Positions 6,086 to 6,628 of a DNA stretch of 6,628 nt are shown piece by piece; the stretch's first letter is position 1; every line of letters starts with the position of its first letter. The position numbers were made by a program, and so were the translations under genes. The notes under the pieces are model-generated. The model was not told the origin of the DNA, searched no databases, and worked only from the letters and a program-made list of their open reading frames with translations. The stretch comes from Methanosarcinales archaeon (GTDB taxonomy: Archaea > Halobacteriota > Methanosarcinia > Methanosarcinales > Methanosarcinaceae), in assembly GCA_012329085.1 (NCBI GenBank), contig JAAXQB010000226.1, positions 1-6,628 of the forward strand. The letters run 5' to 3'.

Positions 6086-6619
6086 ATGTTTAATAGAATT
6101 AAAAACAATAACAAAGCTTTTATTGTACTATTTATTTTGGTGTTGATTTCCATTGTTGTAATGCTCTTTCTAGATAGTTTTTTGATTACGGAAAGTGCTC
6201 CAAATGGTATTGTTTCCTTTGAATTGGCAAAATATTTTGATAAATCGATTGAAATAATCAATTCATGGGATTCTGTTGCAAAAACCAGTGCTGGTTTGAG
6301 TATGGGATTTGATTTTTTGTTTTTACTTATTTATTCCTCTTTTATTTGGTTGCTGATTGTTAGAATCAATCAGTACTTATTTGTTAAAGATGAAATCAGT
6401 TTTTTTGAGAAAACAGTTTTGGCTCTTCCATTTTTAGCTGCTTTTTTTGATGTTTTAGAAAATATAGCTTTGATCAAATTACTATTAGGTGATTTAGAAC
6501 AAATATGGAGTAGTTTGGCTTATTATTTTGCTACAATAAAATTTGGCTTACTGTTTGTTGCTATTGCCTATATTTTAATTGGAGGTGTAATTTTAATATT
6601 TAAAAAACGTAAAAAATAA
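6086..6619 (+). CDS. Uncharacterised four-helix integral membrane protein
   Basis: This 177-residue protein has four predicted transmembrane helices at about residues 11-33, 72-94, 108-132 and 146-172, then a basic tail FKKRKK. By the positive-inside rule both the N terminus (NRIKNNNK) and the C terminus face the cytoplasm. The loop between helices 1 and 2 holds the most distinctive motif, SAPNGIVSFELAKYF (37-51), followed by IINSWDS (57-63), and helix 2 begins GLSMGFDFLFLLIYS (70-84). Helix 3 contains FDVLENIAL (121-129), with acidic residues inside the membrane region. I recall similar SAPxGIVSFELA / GxDFLFL / D-x-EN-x-AL patterns in uncharacterised small membrane proteins of many bacteria, but I know no function. 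The gene is divergent from the hydrolase, with a promoter-like element 14 bases upstream. The stop at 6617-6619 lies 9 bases before the window end, so it is complete. Confidence 0.8.
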   Translation: MFNRIKNNNKAFIVLFILVLISIVVMLFLDSFLITESAPNGIVSFELAKYFDKSIEIINSWDSVAKTSAGLSMGFDFLFLLIYSSFIWLLIVRINQYLFVKDEISFFEKTVLALPFLAAFFDVLENIALIKLLLGDLEQIWSSLAYYFATIKFGLLFVAIAYILIGGVILIFKKRKK

Positions 6620-6628
6620 AAATTATAA

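Noticed and set aside
6061..6261. 66-codon open frame on the minus strand
   Set aside because: It is antisense to the start of the membrane-protein gene and has no supporting features.
1..6628. tRNA, rRNA, CRISPR array, toxin-antitoxin or defence genes
   Set aside because: No regularly spaced repeats, no recognisable RNA gene sequences and no matching protein motifs were seen on either strand.

Overview
The window looks like a chromosomal piece from a Bacteroidota bacterium, most likely Flavobacteriia. The DNA is very AT-rich. Starts are preceded by A/T-rich sequence without clear Shine-Dalgarno motifs, and exact matches to the Bacteroidota promoter element TAnnTTTG lie just upstream of two genes. 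One product matches DUF4251, a family I associate with this phylum. The phylum call is an inference from these traits.

Layout, left to right: (1) 1-134, minus strand, a decayed fragment of the 3' part of a metallophosphoesterase gene; (2) 184-2007, plus strand, an SLC13/DASS-type membrane transporter with a central pair of RCK_C (TrkA-C) domains; (3) 2015-2914, minus strand, an intact calcineurin-like metallophosphoesterase, whose 3' part is the closest visible relative of the fragment at base 1; (4) 3018-4061, plus strand, thiL, thiamine-monophosphate kinase; (5) a minus-strand run read from right to left, consisting of an alpha/beta hydrolase (6035-5259), a zinc-ribbon SAM methyltransferase (5254-4622) and a secreted DUF4251 protein (4586-4065), probably one transcription unit; (6) 6086-6619, plus strand, an uncharacterised four-helix membrane protein, divergent from the hydrolase.

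The genes do not form one obvious pathway. ThiL makes thiamine diphosphate, the transporter moves a small anion or similar solute, and the rest are housekeeping or accessory enzymes and envelope proteins of unknown substrate. The hydrolase and methyltransferase are 4 bases apart, the best evidence here for a shared job. The gene order is compact: convergent pairs are separated by 7 and 3 bases.

I see no defence system, CRISPR, mobile element, RNA gene or other new system. The most informative signals are small: the metallophosphoesterase remnant, which forms a direct repeat flanking the transporter and has lost its GHTH metal-binding motif through a net in-frame 39-base deletion; a promoter motif so close to thiL that the message may be leaderless; and two opposing, nearly abutting TAnnTTTG elements between the hydrolase and the last gene.
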